DNA of 64,000 bases from Candidatus Intricatilinea gracilis (lineage in GTDB: Bacteria; Pseudomonadota; Gammaproteobacteria; Burkholderiales; Burkholderiaceae_C), in contig JADJDQ010000003.1 of the NCBI GenBank assembly GCA_016702605.1, positions 237,501-301,500 on the forward strand, given 5' to 3'. A program made the translations under genes and the position numbers. The notes below the pieces were generated by a model. The model saw only the letters and a program-made list of their open reading frames with translations. It did no database searches and was not told the DNA's origin. Position 1 is the stretch's first letter, and every line of letters begins with the position of its first letter. Shown here piece by piece: positions 54,742-63,946 of this stretch.

Positions 54742-55677
54742 TCAGTCGCCCCGATCTGCAACCCCGACCTGACTGGCCACCGCCTCCAGCTCGTCGCGCA
54801 ACCAGCGCTGCATGGGGTCGTGCTGATGGCGCAGGTGCCAGATCATGAACATGGGCATGTCGGGCACGGTGATCGGCAGGTCGGTGCTGGCCAAGCCGCG
54901 CAATAGTTCGACGCCGAGCAGACTGGGCAATGTGGCCAGCGACGCGCTGCCGCGCAGAAACGGCGCAATGCCCGAGAAACCCGGCACCTGCGCCACGATG
55001 TGGCGCTGCAGACCCTGGCCGAGCAACCACTCGTCGACATCGAGCATGCGGCGCGGTTCGTAGAGCACGGTGACGTGTTCGGCGCCCAGGTAGTCGGCCA
55101 GGCCAACCGGCGCGTGGCGGGCCTGCGCGTCGTAGAAGATGCGGTAGCGATCGGTGAACAGGCGCTTTTGCAGCACGTCGCTGGCCTCGGGCGGGCGCGG
55201 GCTGACGATGATCTGGCAGCGCTCCTCGCGCAGCATCTGCGCCGTGGGCACACCCGAGGGAATCACGCGCAGCGTCAGCCGTGGCGCCACGGCGCGCAGG
55301 CGGTGCAGCAGGCGCGGCAGCAACAGGTGGCACTGCAGGTCGTTGGCCGCGATGGTGATCTGGCCCTGCGCCTGGGTGGGGTCGAAGGCGCCGGCGGCGG
55401 CAAAGTCGCGCAGGCCGTCGATCAGGTCACGGGCCTGCTGGGCCAGGGCGCGGGCGCGGGCGGTGGCAACGATGCCGCGGCCCGACTTGACGAACAACGG
55501 GTCGCCGACGATGGCACGCAGCTTGTCGAGCAGGTGGCTCACGGCCGATTGCGTCACGCCCAGGCGCTGGGCGGCGGCGGTGATCGAACCTTCTTCCACC
55601 ACGGCGAGCAGCAGCTGCAGCAGGCGGCCGTCCAGGTCCAGGTGATCCCAAAGATCGATTTGGCTCATGTGTGGCAT
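54742..55677 (-). CDS. LysR-family transcriptional regulator
   Basis: 311 residues from ATG 55677. The helix-turn-helix GSITAAAQRLGVTQSAVSHLLDKLRAIVGD, cut here to its core QSAVSHLLDKLR, and the FVKSGRGIVATARA wing are those of NodD/LinR-like LysR regulators. The effector domain follows. It is divergent from the second ligA-like gene with 165 bp between, the usual arrangement for a regulator of the neighbouring dioxygenase genes. ATG 55668 is an alternative start. Confidence 0.88.
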   Translation of the reverse strand: MPHMSQIDLWDHLDLDGRLLQLLLAVVEEGSITAAAQRLGVTQSAVSHLLDKLRAIVGDPLFVKSGRGIVATARARALAQQARDLIDGLRDFAAAGAFDPTQAQGQITIAANDLQCHLLLPRLLHRLRAVAPRLTLRVIPSGVPTAQMLREERCQIIVSPRPPEASDVLQKRLFTDRYRIFYDAQARHAPVGLADYLGAEHVTVLYEPRRMLDVDEWLLGQGLQRHIVAQVPGFSGIAPFLRGSASLATLPSLLGVELLRGLASTDLPITVPDMPMFMIWHLRHQHDPMQRWLRDELEAVASQVGVADRGD

Positions 55678-55842
55678 GAGTATCCCCGCGTTGATCGTCG
55701 TCACACCAGAGCGAATACTCCAGGTCACTCGCGCCCGCGTCGACACGGGCGCACGACAACGCCGGGGCGCGCCGGGATAAATCGAACCCGCCACGCCGCC
55801 GCCCCGCTCAACCCATCCGCCAAGAGCCCCAGGAGACCAGAC

Positions 55843-56193
55843 ATGACTTTCGACGTCGCCGGCATACCCGGCACCACGCTGTTCGACGGCACCCAGGCCC
55901 GCAAGGGTTACGCGCTGAACATGATGTGTTATTCGTTCAACGCCGCCGCCAACCGCCAGGCCTTTCTGGCCGACGAAGAAGGCTACATGCGCCAGTACGG
56001 CCTGACGGAACCGCAGGCCGCCGCCATCCGCGCCAAGAACGTGCTGCAGCTCATCGCCGCCGGCGGCAACGTGTACTACCTGGCCAAGTTCGCCGGCATC
56101 TTCGGGCTGGACGTGCAGGACATCGGTGCCCAGCAGACCGGCATGACCAAGGACGAGTTCAAGGCCAAGCTGCTGGCCGCCGCCCGCGGCTGA
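55843..56193 (+). CDS. LigA-type extradiol dioxygenase small subunit (second copy)
   Basis: 116 residues. PGTTLFDGTQARKGYALNMM and LIAAGGNVYYLAKFAGIFG parallel PmdA, but the protein is shorter and lacks the polar tail. It should cap the active site of the beta-type subunit encoded 44 bp downstream. An AGGAGA ribosome site precedes the ATG. Whether the enzyme uses protocatechuate, gallate or another catechol cannot be told from the small subunit. It is only moderately similar to PmdA, so not a recent duplicate. Confidence 0.88.
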   Translation: MTFDVAGIPGTTLFDGTQARKGYALNMMCYSFNAAANRQAFLADEEGYMRQYGLTEPQAAAIRAKNVLQLIAAGGNVYYLAKFAGIFGLDVQDIGAQQTGMTKDEFKAKLLAAARG

Positions 56194-56237
56194 TCGACCT
56201 TCGCCATCAAGCAACCCACCCAGGACACACCCACACC

Positions 56238-57074
56238 ATGGCCAAGATCATCGGCGCCGTCACCACCTCACACGTCCCGGCCATCGGCCGCGCGATCGCA
56301 AGGAACTTGCAGAACGACCCGTACTGGAAGCCCTTCTTCGACGGCTTCCCGCCCGTGCAACGCTGGCTGCAGGAGCAGCAACCCGACATCGCCGTTGTGT
56401 TCTACAACGACCACGGCCTGAACTTCTTTCTCGACAAGCTGCCCACCTTTGCCATCGGCACGGCGCCGAGTTATGTCAACGCCGACGAAGGCTGGGGCAT
56501 CCCGCAGGTGCCGACCTTCACCGGCGCCGAAGACCTGCAATGGCACCTGGTCAACAGCCTGGTCGCAGAAGAGTTCGACCTCACCACCTGCCAGGAGATG
56601 AACGTCGACCACGCCTTCACGCTGCCCATGGCGCTGTGCTGGCCGGATCAGAAGTGGCCCGTCAAGGTGGTGCCGATCTGCATCAACACCGTGCAGTTCC
56701 CGCTGCCCAGTGCGGCGCGTTGCTACAAGCTGGGCGAGGCGGTGGGCCGCGCCATCGCCAGCTGGAAGAGTGACGCCAAGGTGGTGGTGCTGGGCACCGG
56801 TGGCCTCAGCCACCAGCTCGACGGTGAACGCGCCGGCTTCATCAACCGCGATTTCGACCTGCAGTTCATGGAAAGCCTGATCCACGACCCGAAGTGGGCG
56901 ACGCAGTTCAACAGCACACAACTGGTCGAGAAGGCCGGCACCCAAGGCGTCGAACTGCTGATGTGGCTGGCCAGCCGCGCCGCGCTGGGCGCGAACGTGA
57001 AACTCACGCACCAGAACTATCACATCCCCATCTCGAACACGGCGGCTGGTTTGATGGTGATGGAGCCGGCGTAA
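56238..57074 (+). CDS. LigB-type extradiol dioxygenase catalytic subunit (second copy)
   Basis: 278 residues. The class III iron ligands are kept: H12 (TTSHVPAIG), H59 (FYNDHGLNF) and the glutamate in QGVELLMW. The catalytic histidine is in GGLSHQLDGE. It is an intact catalytic subunit, related to PmdB but clearly diverged. Gallate dioxygenases are usually fused alpha-beta chains, so the two-gene form argues for a protocatechuate-like substrate. A divergent LysR gene probably controls it. No lower-pathway genes accompany it, so its product may feed the pmd operon or another pathway. Confidence 0.9.
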   Translation: MAKIIGAVTTSHVPAIGRAIARNLQNDPYWKPFFDGFPPVQRWLQEQQPDIAVVFYNDHGLNFFLDKLPTFAIGTAPSYVNADEGWGIPQVPTFTGAEDLQWHLVNSLVAEEFDLTTCQEMNVDHAFTLPMALCWPDQKWPVKVVPICINTVQFPLPSAARCYKLGEAVGRAIASWKSDAKVVVLGTGGLSHQLDGERAGFINRDFDLQFMESLIHDPKWATQFNSTQLVEKAGTQGVELLMWLASRAALGANVKLTHQNYHIPISNTAAGLMVMEPA

Positions 57075-57233
57075 AGCCCGGGGTTTACACACGCAGCGGC
57101 GCAGGGATGCGTCGCTCTCAGGAAACACCAGGACGGGAATTGTTCACGCGTTTCATTAGTTTCATTTCGAGCCTGATGTGATAGGCAGATTCTCCGAGAG
57201 CATCGTGCCTTTCAGCACACCCCGGAGCGCGAA

Positions 57234-57728
57234 ATGACACAAGAAGCCGTAATCGACATCGCAATTAATTTGAGTGGCCTATGTTTGACCGACGCAAACC
57301 ACCCAACCAATTTCATCATGGAGGCAAGTGCAATTACCGTCACAACCACGACAAGCCCCCAGCCTGAGTGGCTGACCATCGGTGACGTAAGTGAAGATTG
57401 GAGCTTAGGACTGAACGTTTCCAAGGTGAATCAAACCGACCAGACGATCACATTAATATTTCATGTCCACGACGCAGCGTTTGCATGGCCAGGCAATCCT
57501 TATGGTATTCAGGGCATCATCTACAAGCTAAATGCACAATCGGCTGCCGGTACACCAGCGACTATGCCAACTCGCTTCGGCAACATCCGAGGTGTTGGCA
57601 CTGAGGTGCTGGAGGTGGATTACGATTTGAGCACCTCCGGCCTGATCTACGAATATTACCTAGTGGTTCAAAACAGGGTATCGGGCGCATGGGGCATCAT
57701 CGATCCGAGGATTTCGACAAGACCTTGA
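57234..57728 (+). CDS. hypothetical protein, low-GC orphan
   Basis: 164 residues, starting MTQEAVIDIAINLSGLCL after a CCGGAG-type ribosome site. Rich in Thr, Ser, Ile and Asn, with predicted beta-strands and no signal peptide or membrane segment. I do not recognise a family. Codon use and GC are markedly different from the aromatic-degradation genes upstream. It is convergent with, and only 20 bp from, the end of the cyclase-ATPase gene, whose 3' part has the same unusual composition, so both may have arrived together. Confidence 0.65.
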   Translation: MTQEAVIDIAINLSGLCLTDANHPTNFIMEASAITVTTTTSPQPEWLTIGDVSEDWSLGLNVSKVNQTDQTITLIFHVHDAAFAWPGNPYGIQGIIYKLNAQSAAGTPATMPTRFGNIRGVGTEVLEVDYDLSTSGLIYEYYLVVQNRVSGAWGIIDPRISTRP

Positions 57729-57748
57729 GAAAATGCAAGTAGCAGGTG

Positions 57749-60700
57749 TCAGCGCGCCAGCACCGCCTGAAGTGCAATGATATCTCTGTGCTCCGCGACC
57801 TTCTGAAGGTACGAGGTTCGCATTTCCACGCTGTGTATTGCATTTGCCCTTAGCAACAAACCTCGAATAGCTGCCTCACCAACCTGATTTGCCCGCGCGT
57901 CCTCGAGTCGCAACAGTGCAACTGTCAGCAGATGGGCTGCGCGCCCGGGTTCTTCAGCCCCATTGAAATCCCACGGAGAACTCAGGCGCACCCAAGTCCC
58001 TTCGACCAGTTCCGACAAGCGACTGGAGTCATCACTTTGCAGGGGTGTGAGCAGTCGATAGGCCCAGGTTTCGGCGGAGAGTATTGGCAAATCGAGCGAT
58101 TCAAATACCAGCCCCGCTCGCTGCAGGTGAATATCACCAACGTCCATATGCGAAAGCAACGAGGCCAGGCCCAGGGTGCGCAGAGCGGCGCCTTCTATCC
58201 AAGGATCGTTCTGCTGACGGGCACCGGCCAATGCGAGATCCGCCTGCGAAATTGCATTCTCGAGATCGCCCAGCCGGATAAGCGTCATGGCATAGTTGAC
58301 ACGCGCAATTGCCACGTTTACCCGATCTCCGAAGCGATCGAAAACCTCGATCGCTTCATTGAACATCTCGCTTGCCTCTGAAAAGAGACCAAGCTGCATC
58401 GCGTTATAGGCCAAATTGACCCGCACCGACCACTGGTTCGCCTTATGCGGTGTCTGCGCGTACAAGTGTGCTGCCCCGCGATACAGGCGCAAGGAGTTGG
58501 AAAGGTCACCGCGGTCGCCTGCAAGATTGCCCAATTCGTTTTGCACCAATGCCTGTATGCCTATATCCTGCCCCATTTCAGCAAACTCCGAAGCCAGGTG
58601 CAAAAGCCGGTCTGCTTCTTCATATCTGACCTGGCGCCTATGAATCTGCGCAACTCTTGCCAATGCCGTCGCCTTCACATCGGGTGTGCAGATTGCCGCT
58701 GCTTCGATTGCACGGTCACCAGCAACCAACGCCTCGTCGAAGCGCCCTTTTTCCTTGCAGTAATCAGCCATAGCGCCGTACGCCTCGGCAAGGTGGGCCT
58801 GACTGACTGCCGGCTGCGAGTAACTTGGCCGTGAAGGTCGAATCGATAACTCGGCGGTTCTGACCAATTCCCGTAAACACTCGGCGCGCCTATATCCGTC
58901 ATCCAGGACAGCTTGGACCCGAACCTGCATGCGCAGTAGCGGCAATCGCCGATCCAGGTCGTCAACGGATAGCAAAGCCATCGCCCGATCCGAGTGGGCC
59001 ATGACCTGCAGGTTGTCGAAGCGGCTCAGCGCCGACTCGGCCGCCAGCGTCCATTGATCACGTGCGGCCTCGGTATCCCCCCCAAGTTCGTGGTGTTCAG
59101 CGATCACCTCGTGGGCGGCGCGCTGCGGCTGTTGCCCGGTCAGCCAGCGGGCGATGCGGGCATGCAGGCCCCGCCGCACCTTCTTGAGCACGCTGTTGTA
59201 GGCCACCTGCTGCAGGCTCTGGCTGTGGAACTGCAGGACCAAGGTGTCGGCGGCGTCCGCCGTGTCGGACTGCGGCTGCACCAGGCCACGCGCCATCAGG
59301 CCATCCAGTGCGGCGCGTCCAGGCGCACTCAGCACCACCAGGATGTCGGGCCAGAAGCGTTCACCCACGATGGCAGCAAGTTGCGCGGTCAGTCGCAGGT
59401 CGGCCGGCAGGGCGTCGAGGCGCGCCTGCAGCAAGCCGGTCAAGGTGGCAGGCAGGTGCACACCGGCCAGGCGTGCAGGTTCGTAGATCCACGGCGTTGA
59501 ACCCGCCTGGATCACGCCGCGGTCGATCAGCGTGTTGACCGTCTCCTCCATGAAATACGGGTTGCCCTCGCCGCGCTGCATGACCAGTTCGAGCAGGTTC
59601 GACGGCGGGGCCGCGCCGGGCTCGCCACCGGTGAGCAGGTGGCGGGCCAGGAGTTGCTGATCGTGGTCGGCCAGCCCGGTCAGATCGAGGTGGTGCAGTG
59701 GGTGCGTCGTGTCGCTGCGTTCCAGGTCCGCCCAGCGGCCGCGGCCTTCAGGCCGGGTGCTGCATAGCCACAGCACGCTCAGGCCGGGTTGGTGCTGCAT
59801 GACGCCGCCCAGCGCCTGCAGGCTGGCGGCATCGGCCCATTGCAGGTCGTCCAGCCACAGCACCCAGGACTGGCGGGCGGCCAGGGTGTCCAGCGCCTGG
59901 CCCAGGTGGTGCAGCGCGCGGTCGCGCAGGCGCCGGGCGTCGTCGGCAAGGGCAAGCACCTCGGGGTGCGACGAGAAATCGACGCCCAGCAGGTGGCCGA
60001 GCACGGCGGCATCGTCGGGCGAGGCGAGCACCGGTGCGCACAAGGCCAGCCAGCCGTCCGTCGTGGCGTCGGCCTGCACGCTGGTGGTGGACACCGACGC
60101 CGTCGACGACGCCCGCGCGGACACCAGCGCAGGCGCTCGCAGCAGCATCTGCGTGAACAGGCGATGCAGCACCGCGTAGGGGGTGGACTGCATCGAGGCA
60201 TCGGCCTGGGCGCCGGCCCAGGCGAGCGCCTGGCCCTGGCGATGGGCCGACCGCAGCAGCACCTCGGTGCACAGCCGGGTCTTGCCCTGGCCGGGCTCGC
60301 CCACCAGCAACACGCGCCGCTGGCGCGACGCCGTCGGCCCGGCAGGCAGGCGCTCGGCCAGCGCGGGGAGGTCACCATCCGCATCGCGGCACAGCTCGTC
60401 GATCAGCGTTTGCAGTCGGGCCAGTTCGTCGCCCCGGCCGAGAAAACGCGTGGCCACGCCGTCGACACCGCGGCGCGCGGCCACGTCGTTGCGGGCCACG
60501 CCTTGCACCAGATGTGTCTGCACCGGCTCTGCATGTCCCTTGATGGACAGCGGTGGCTGCTCGACCATGTCGAAGCGCCCGCGCACGAAGCGCCAGGTGG
60601 CCTGGCTGATGCGCAGGCCGCCCACCGGTGCCGTCTGCTCCATGCGGGCTGCGAGGTTGACGGTCTGGCCGCGGATGGTGCCGTCACCGTCCACACCGCC

Positions 60701-61225
60701 ACCGAGCAGGACGTCGCCGGTGTGGATGCCCACGCGCACCGCAAAGACCACGTCCGCCTCGAGTTGCGGCGCCAGATCGTGCAGGCGGCGTTGTTGCACC
60801 TGGGCCTCGGCCAGCAGGGCCAGGCCGGCCAGCACGGCGCGTTCGGCGTCGTCCTCGCAGGCCACCGGTGCGCCGAACACGGCCAGCAGGTTGTCACCCG
60901 CGTATTGCAGGACACGCCCGCCATGCGACACCACCCGCGCCGAGTAGGCCGCCAGGGCACCGTCCATGACGACGTGCACGTCCTCGGGGTCGAGGTGGGC
61001 GCTCAGCGCGGTCGAGCCCACCATGTCGAGGAAGAGCACGCTGACCAGCTTGAGCTGCTGAGTCGGAGTCTGCTCGCCACTGGTCTCAGGCGGGGGGCGG
61101 ACCGCTTGCAGGACGGTCAGCAAGGTGCTCGCGACGTCGTCACCCAACAGGGCGCGATGGGCCTCGACGGCCTGGACGGCGGTGCGGATCGCGGCTGGAC
61201 CGGGGACGGGAACAGGTGTCGCCAT
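57749..61225 (-). CDS. class III adenylate/guanylate cyclase - AAA ATPase - TPR protein
   Basis: 1,158 residues. The cyclase domain (about 58-225) has metal aspartates D67 (LFLDMVGS) and D111 (YAGDNLLAVFG) and transition-state residues N190 and R194 (VNLAARME), so it looks active. A STAND-like ATPase follows, with Walker A GEPGQGKT at 309-316 and Walker B VLWLDDLQWAD. From about 730 to the end are TPR-like helical repeats. Such proteins are signalling ATPases that make cAMP or cGMP in response to an unknown input. The first 2.2 kb of the gene is very GC-rich, while the last 1.3 kb (57749 to about 59040) is much less so, which suggests that the TPR part was exchanged by recombination. Confidence 0.87.
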   Translation of the reverse strand: MATPVPVPGPAAIRTAVQAVEAHRALLGDDVASTLLTVLQAVRPPPETSGEQTPTQQLKLVSVLFLDMVGSTALSAHLDPEDVHVVMDGALAAYSARVVSHGGRVLQYAGDNLLAVFGAPVACEDDAERAVLAGLALLAEAQVQQRRLHDLAPQLEADVVFAVRVGIHTGDVLLGGGVDGDGTIRGQTVNLAARMEQTAPVGGLRISQATWRFVRGRFDMVEQPPLSIKGHAEPVQTHLVQGVARNDVAARRGVDGVATRFLGRGDELARLQTLIDELCRDADGDLPALAERLPAGPTASRQRRVLLVGEPGQGKTRLCTEVLLRSAHRQGQALAWAGAQADASMQSTPYAVLHRLFTQMLLRAPALVSARASSTASVSTTSVQADATTDGWLALCAPVLASPDDAAVLGHLLGVDFSSHPEVLALADDARRLRDRALHHLGQALDTLAARQSWVLWLDDLQWADAASLQALGGVMQHQPGLSVLWLCSTRPEGRGRWADLERSDTTHPLHHLDLTGLADHDQQLLARHLLTGGEPGAAPPSNLLELVMQRGEGNPYFMEETVNTLIDRGVIQAGSTPWIYEPARLAGVHLPATLTGLLQARLDALPADLRLTAQLAAIVGERFWPDILVVLSAPGRAALDGLMARGLVQPQSDTADAADTLVLQFHSQSLQQVAYNSVLKKVRRGLHARIARWLTGQQPQRAAHEVIAEHHELGGDTEAARDQWTLAAESALSRFDNLQVMAHSDRAMALLSVDDLDRRLPLLRMQVRVQAVLDDGYRRAECLRELVRTAELSIRPSRPSYSQPAVSQAHLAEAYGAMADYCKEKGRFDEALVAGDRAIEAAAICTPDVKATALARVAQIHRRQVRYEEADRLLHLASEFAEMGQDIGIQALVQNELGNLAGDRGDLSNSLRLYRGAAHLYAQTPHKANQWSVRVNLAYNAMQLGLFSEASEMFNEAIEVFDRFGDRVNVAIARVNYAMTLIRLGDLENAISQADLALAGARQQNDPWIEGAALRTLGLASLLSHMDVGDIHLQRAGLVFESLDLPILSAETWAYRLLTPLQSDDSSRLSELVEGTWVRLSSPWDFNGAEEPGRAAHLLTVALLRLEDARANQVGEAAIRGLLLRANAIHSVEMRTSYLQKVAEHRDIIALQAVLAR

Positions 61226-61500
61226 GGCACAAACGGGGGTGGCTCGGAAACCGACGCGGCCGACACTGCGACGTGCCGCCTGACCGAATACGGTAACCGA
61301 CGTTCCTGGTGCCTTTCATGACACGGATCGCCATGGCACGGCACGGAGCAGGCATCGCAAGGTCAGGCACGGGCCTCGCTGGCAAGGCGTTACCGACAAC
61401 CCATCCAAGGTGCCGCCTCGTACAGCCAACCCGGTACAAAGCTGCCATCATCCGGCCCTGACCCGTCTCATCACAACGCCGGGCAAACGCAGGAGGCCGC

Positions 61501-62031
61501 ATGTTCATCATCCCCGTCACCCTCGATATGCCCACACCCGACCAGCCCCCCGTGCTGATGGCATCTGCCGGCTCGGCTGTGGGCGCGGCAGCCGTGCCCG
61601 CCGGTGGGCGCGTCACCCTCACCGCACAGAGTTCGGTCGCAGCTACGTCGGCGGCACCGCCTGGCGAAGTCGCGCCGACGTCCAACGCCAGCGTCACTTA
61701 CCAGGGCACGACGCTGGTGGTGGACGGCCTGAGTTACCCGCGCCAGACCACACCGGGTGCGCGCGGTTTTGCACCGGGACGGCTGGTGTTGAGCCCCGAG
61801 TCGGGCCGGCCGTTCAGCGAGGTGGAGGCGATGCTGGCGCGCTTTGGCCTGCGTGTCGAACGCGCGCTGGGTGGCACGCCGCCGATCGGCTGGTTGATTG
61901 CCGTGCCGGCCGGCTTCGAGCAGCAATGGCAGGCCGCACTGATGCGTCAGCCGGCGGTGATGTCGGTCGACCTGGACGGCCGCATGACGATCCAGCCCCG
62001 GATGAACTCGGGGCCGAGCGTGGTGCGCTGA
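61501..62031 (+). CDS. hypothetical protein
   Basis: 176 residues starting MFIIPVTLDMPTPDQPP, after an AGGAGG ribosome site. The first 60 residues are Ala/Ser/Pro-rich and probably disordered. The second half (SPESGRPFSEVEAMLARFGLRVERALG and the end QPAVMSVDLDGRMT) looks like a small alpha/beta fold resembling inhibitor-type or fervidolysin-like propeptide domains; this is a weak impression. No family is assigned. It lies between the divergent cyclase gene and the convergent thioesterase gene. Confidence 0.55.
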   Translation: MFIIPVTLDMPTPDQPPVLMASAGSAVGAAAVPAGGRVTLTAQSSVAATSAAPPGEVAPTSNASVTYQGTTLVVDGLSYPRQTTPGARGFAPGRLVLSPESGRPFSEVEAMLARFGLRVERALGGTPPIGWLIAVPAGFEQQWQAALMRQPAVMSVDLDGRMTIQPRMNSGPSVVR

Positions 62032-62187
62032 CGCGCCCGGGCTGTCGTCCGCGAGCGCAGTCTCCCAGGCCTGGATGGCCCGAGGCGCTGGCCGGGGCAC
62101 CCACCAGACGCACTGGCAGGCCCGCCCTTCCGCTGCGCGCGCACCGCCAGGTGCGCGGATCTCTTCGTCGAGCTGGGCCTCATGCCT

Positions 62188-63018
62188 TCAGCCGCGTGCG
62201 CGCACCGCCAGGCTTTGTGTCGCGCGGCCGATCAGCCCCACCTCATCGAACAGCTGTGACTCGGCCAGGCCACAGCCGTTGGGCGCCAGCAGCGTGCGGG
62301 CATCGACGCAGATCCACTCACCCACCGGCCGGCGCAGCAGGTTGATGGTGAGGTCGGAGTTGACGAACAGGTAGCGCGACAAGTCGAGCACCGCCGAGAT
62401 GCCGTTGCCCGAATCGGCCGCCACCGCCACACGCTGGTAGCCGCTGGCGTCTTCGCCTTCGACGAGCGGGCGCTGCAGCTTGAACCAGGCGGCGCAACGC
62501 CCCGCAAAGAACTTGCCGCTGGCGATGCGGTTCTCGACCAGATCCGCATAACCCGGCAGGCGACGGCCGAAGGGCATACGTTGCTCGGCACTGTCGCCCG
62601 GTGTCTTGGGGGCCAGCGGCAGCGGATGGCCGTCCAGCTCGGCCGGCAGCACGATCTCGCTTTCGCGTTGCGCCAGCGCCGTGAAACGCGCCAGCTCCTT
62701 GCCCCCGCCCAGCAGGCGTGCCGAGTAGTGCGCCGCATTGCGACCGGCGTAGTCGGTGTCCACCTCGATCTCGAGCTCGGCGATCGGCACCGGCCGCAGC
62801 AGGTTGGCCGTGAGCCGGCCGATGTGGGTGAGGCCATGGTCACGCGCCACCGCCTCGATGGCACGGCACACCATGGCGATCGGCGGCCCGGCGTGTTGGT
62901 GCTGCGGATCCCAGGGGCCACGTGTCAAACCGCTCGCCAGCACCTTGCGGGGCGAAAGCACGGTGTAGGCAGCGCTGGGCAAGGGCTCGGTGTGTGTGGA
63001 GGCGTGGTCGGTAGTCAT
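62188..63018 (-). CDS. acyl-CoA thioesterase, TesB-like (double hot-dog)
   Basis: 276 residues. The N-terminal hot-dog (GPWDPQHQHAGPPIAMVCRAIE) and the C-terminal hot-dog with SQLFDEVGLIGRATQSL fit the TesB-like thioesterase family, which hydrolyses acyl-CoA. The PQHQHAGPP stretch occupies the HGG-like position of related proteins. The end of the gene (LAVRARG) shares a 15-base motif with the intergenic sequence about 55 bp away, a small duplication. It is divergent from the LysE-type exporter gene. Confidence 0.82.
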   Translation of the reverse strand: MTTDHASTHTEPLPSAAYTVLSPRKVLASGLTRGPWDPQHQHAGPPIAMVCRAIEAVARDHGLTHIGRLTANLLRPVPIAELEIEVDTDYAGRNAAHYSARLLGGGKELARFTALAQRESEIVLPAELDGHPLPLAPKTPGDSAEQRMPFGRRLPGYADLVENRIASGKFFAGRCAAWFKLQRPLVEGEDASGYQRVAVAADSGNGISAVLDLSRYLFVNSDLTINLLRRPVGEWICVDARTLLAPNGCGLAESQLFDEVGLIGRATQSLAVRARG

Positions 63019-63191
63019 CGCTGGCGGCTCTTGTTGGCTGGTGGCTCGGTGATCTGATCGGTTCTCGTCTGGTCTCGTCTGGTCGGGTCTGGCCTGTCCT
63101 CGCCTGGCAGCTGATCCTGCCGACGTGGTGTGCGCCGATGATATGAAGTTGCCTGCCCACCGGGGCCAGGTGCTGGCAAGCTCGCGCCCTC

Positions 63192-63857
63192 ATGACCTCC
63201 ACCACGATCACCACACTCACCGACACAGCCTCGCTCGTTTTGCCGATCACCTTTCAAGGCCTGGCGCTGGGCCTGGGGCTCATTGTTGCCATCGGCGCGC
63301 AGAACGCCTTCGTGTTGCGCCAGGGCCTGCGCCGCGAGCATGTCGGCGCCGTCGTGCTGTTTTGCGCCGTGACCGACGCCGCGCTCATCGCCGCCGGTGT
63401 GCTCGGCATGGCTCAGGCGCTGGGCGACAGCCCGAATCTGGCGCGTGCTCTTGCGCTGGCCGGTGCGGTTTTTCTGGCGCTGTACGGCTGGCAGGCGTTG
63501 CAGCGTGCCCGCCGTCGGCAGCTACTGCAGGCGTCTGCCGACGGTGACGGGCTGCGCCAGGGCGCCGTGCTGGCACAGGCCGCCGCGTTCACGCTGCTCA
63601 ACCCACATGTCTACCTGGACACCGTGCTGCTGGTGGGCAGCATCGGCGCGCAGCAACCACCGGCGCTGCGAGGCTGGTTCATCGCCGGTGCGAGCAGCGC
63701 CAGCTTCCTGTGGTTCGGCTCACTGGGTTACGGCGCGCGTTGGCTGGCGCCGATGTTCGCCCGGCCGCGCGCCTGGCAGGTGCTCGACGGCCTGATCAGC
63801 CTGACGATGTTCATGCTTTCGGCGTTGCTGGTGCGGCATGCCCTGGCCGGACTCTGA
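63192..63857 (+). CDS. LysE/ArgO-family amino-acid exporter
   Basis: 221 residues with six membrane helices. GLGLIVAIGAQNAFVLRQGL is the LysE/ArgO signature, and FTLLNPHVYLDTVLL is the second conserved motif of the family. Such proteins export basic amino acids, arginine or lysine. It is divergent from the thioesterase gene with 173 bp between. No LysG/ArgP-type regulator is visible in the window. Confidence 0.9.
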   Translation: MTSTTITTLTDTASLVLPITFQGLALGLGLIVAIGAQNAFVLRQGLRREHVGAVVLFCAVTDAALIAAGVLGMAQALGDSPNLARALALAGAVFLALYGWQALQRARRRQLLQASADGDGLRQGAVLAQAAAFTLLNPHVYLDTVLLVGSIGAQQPPALRGWFIAGASSASFLWFGSLGYGARWLAPMFARPRAWQVLDGLISLTMFMLSALLVRHALAGL

Positions 63858-63946
63858 ATGGCCCGCCCGACGTCCGACCTGGTCACGCGGACTCTCGAGG
63901 TCGAAACCGTGCCGCGATCCTGAGAAACCGCGATGGGGCTGCGCCC

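Noticed and set aside
63060..63110. Tandem TCGTCTGG-like repeats upstream of the LysE-type gene
   Set aside because: Only two or three imperfect short copies; no functional sign.
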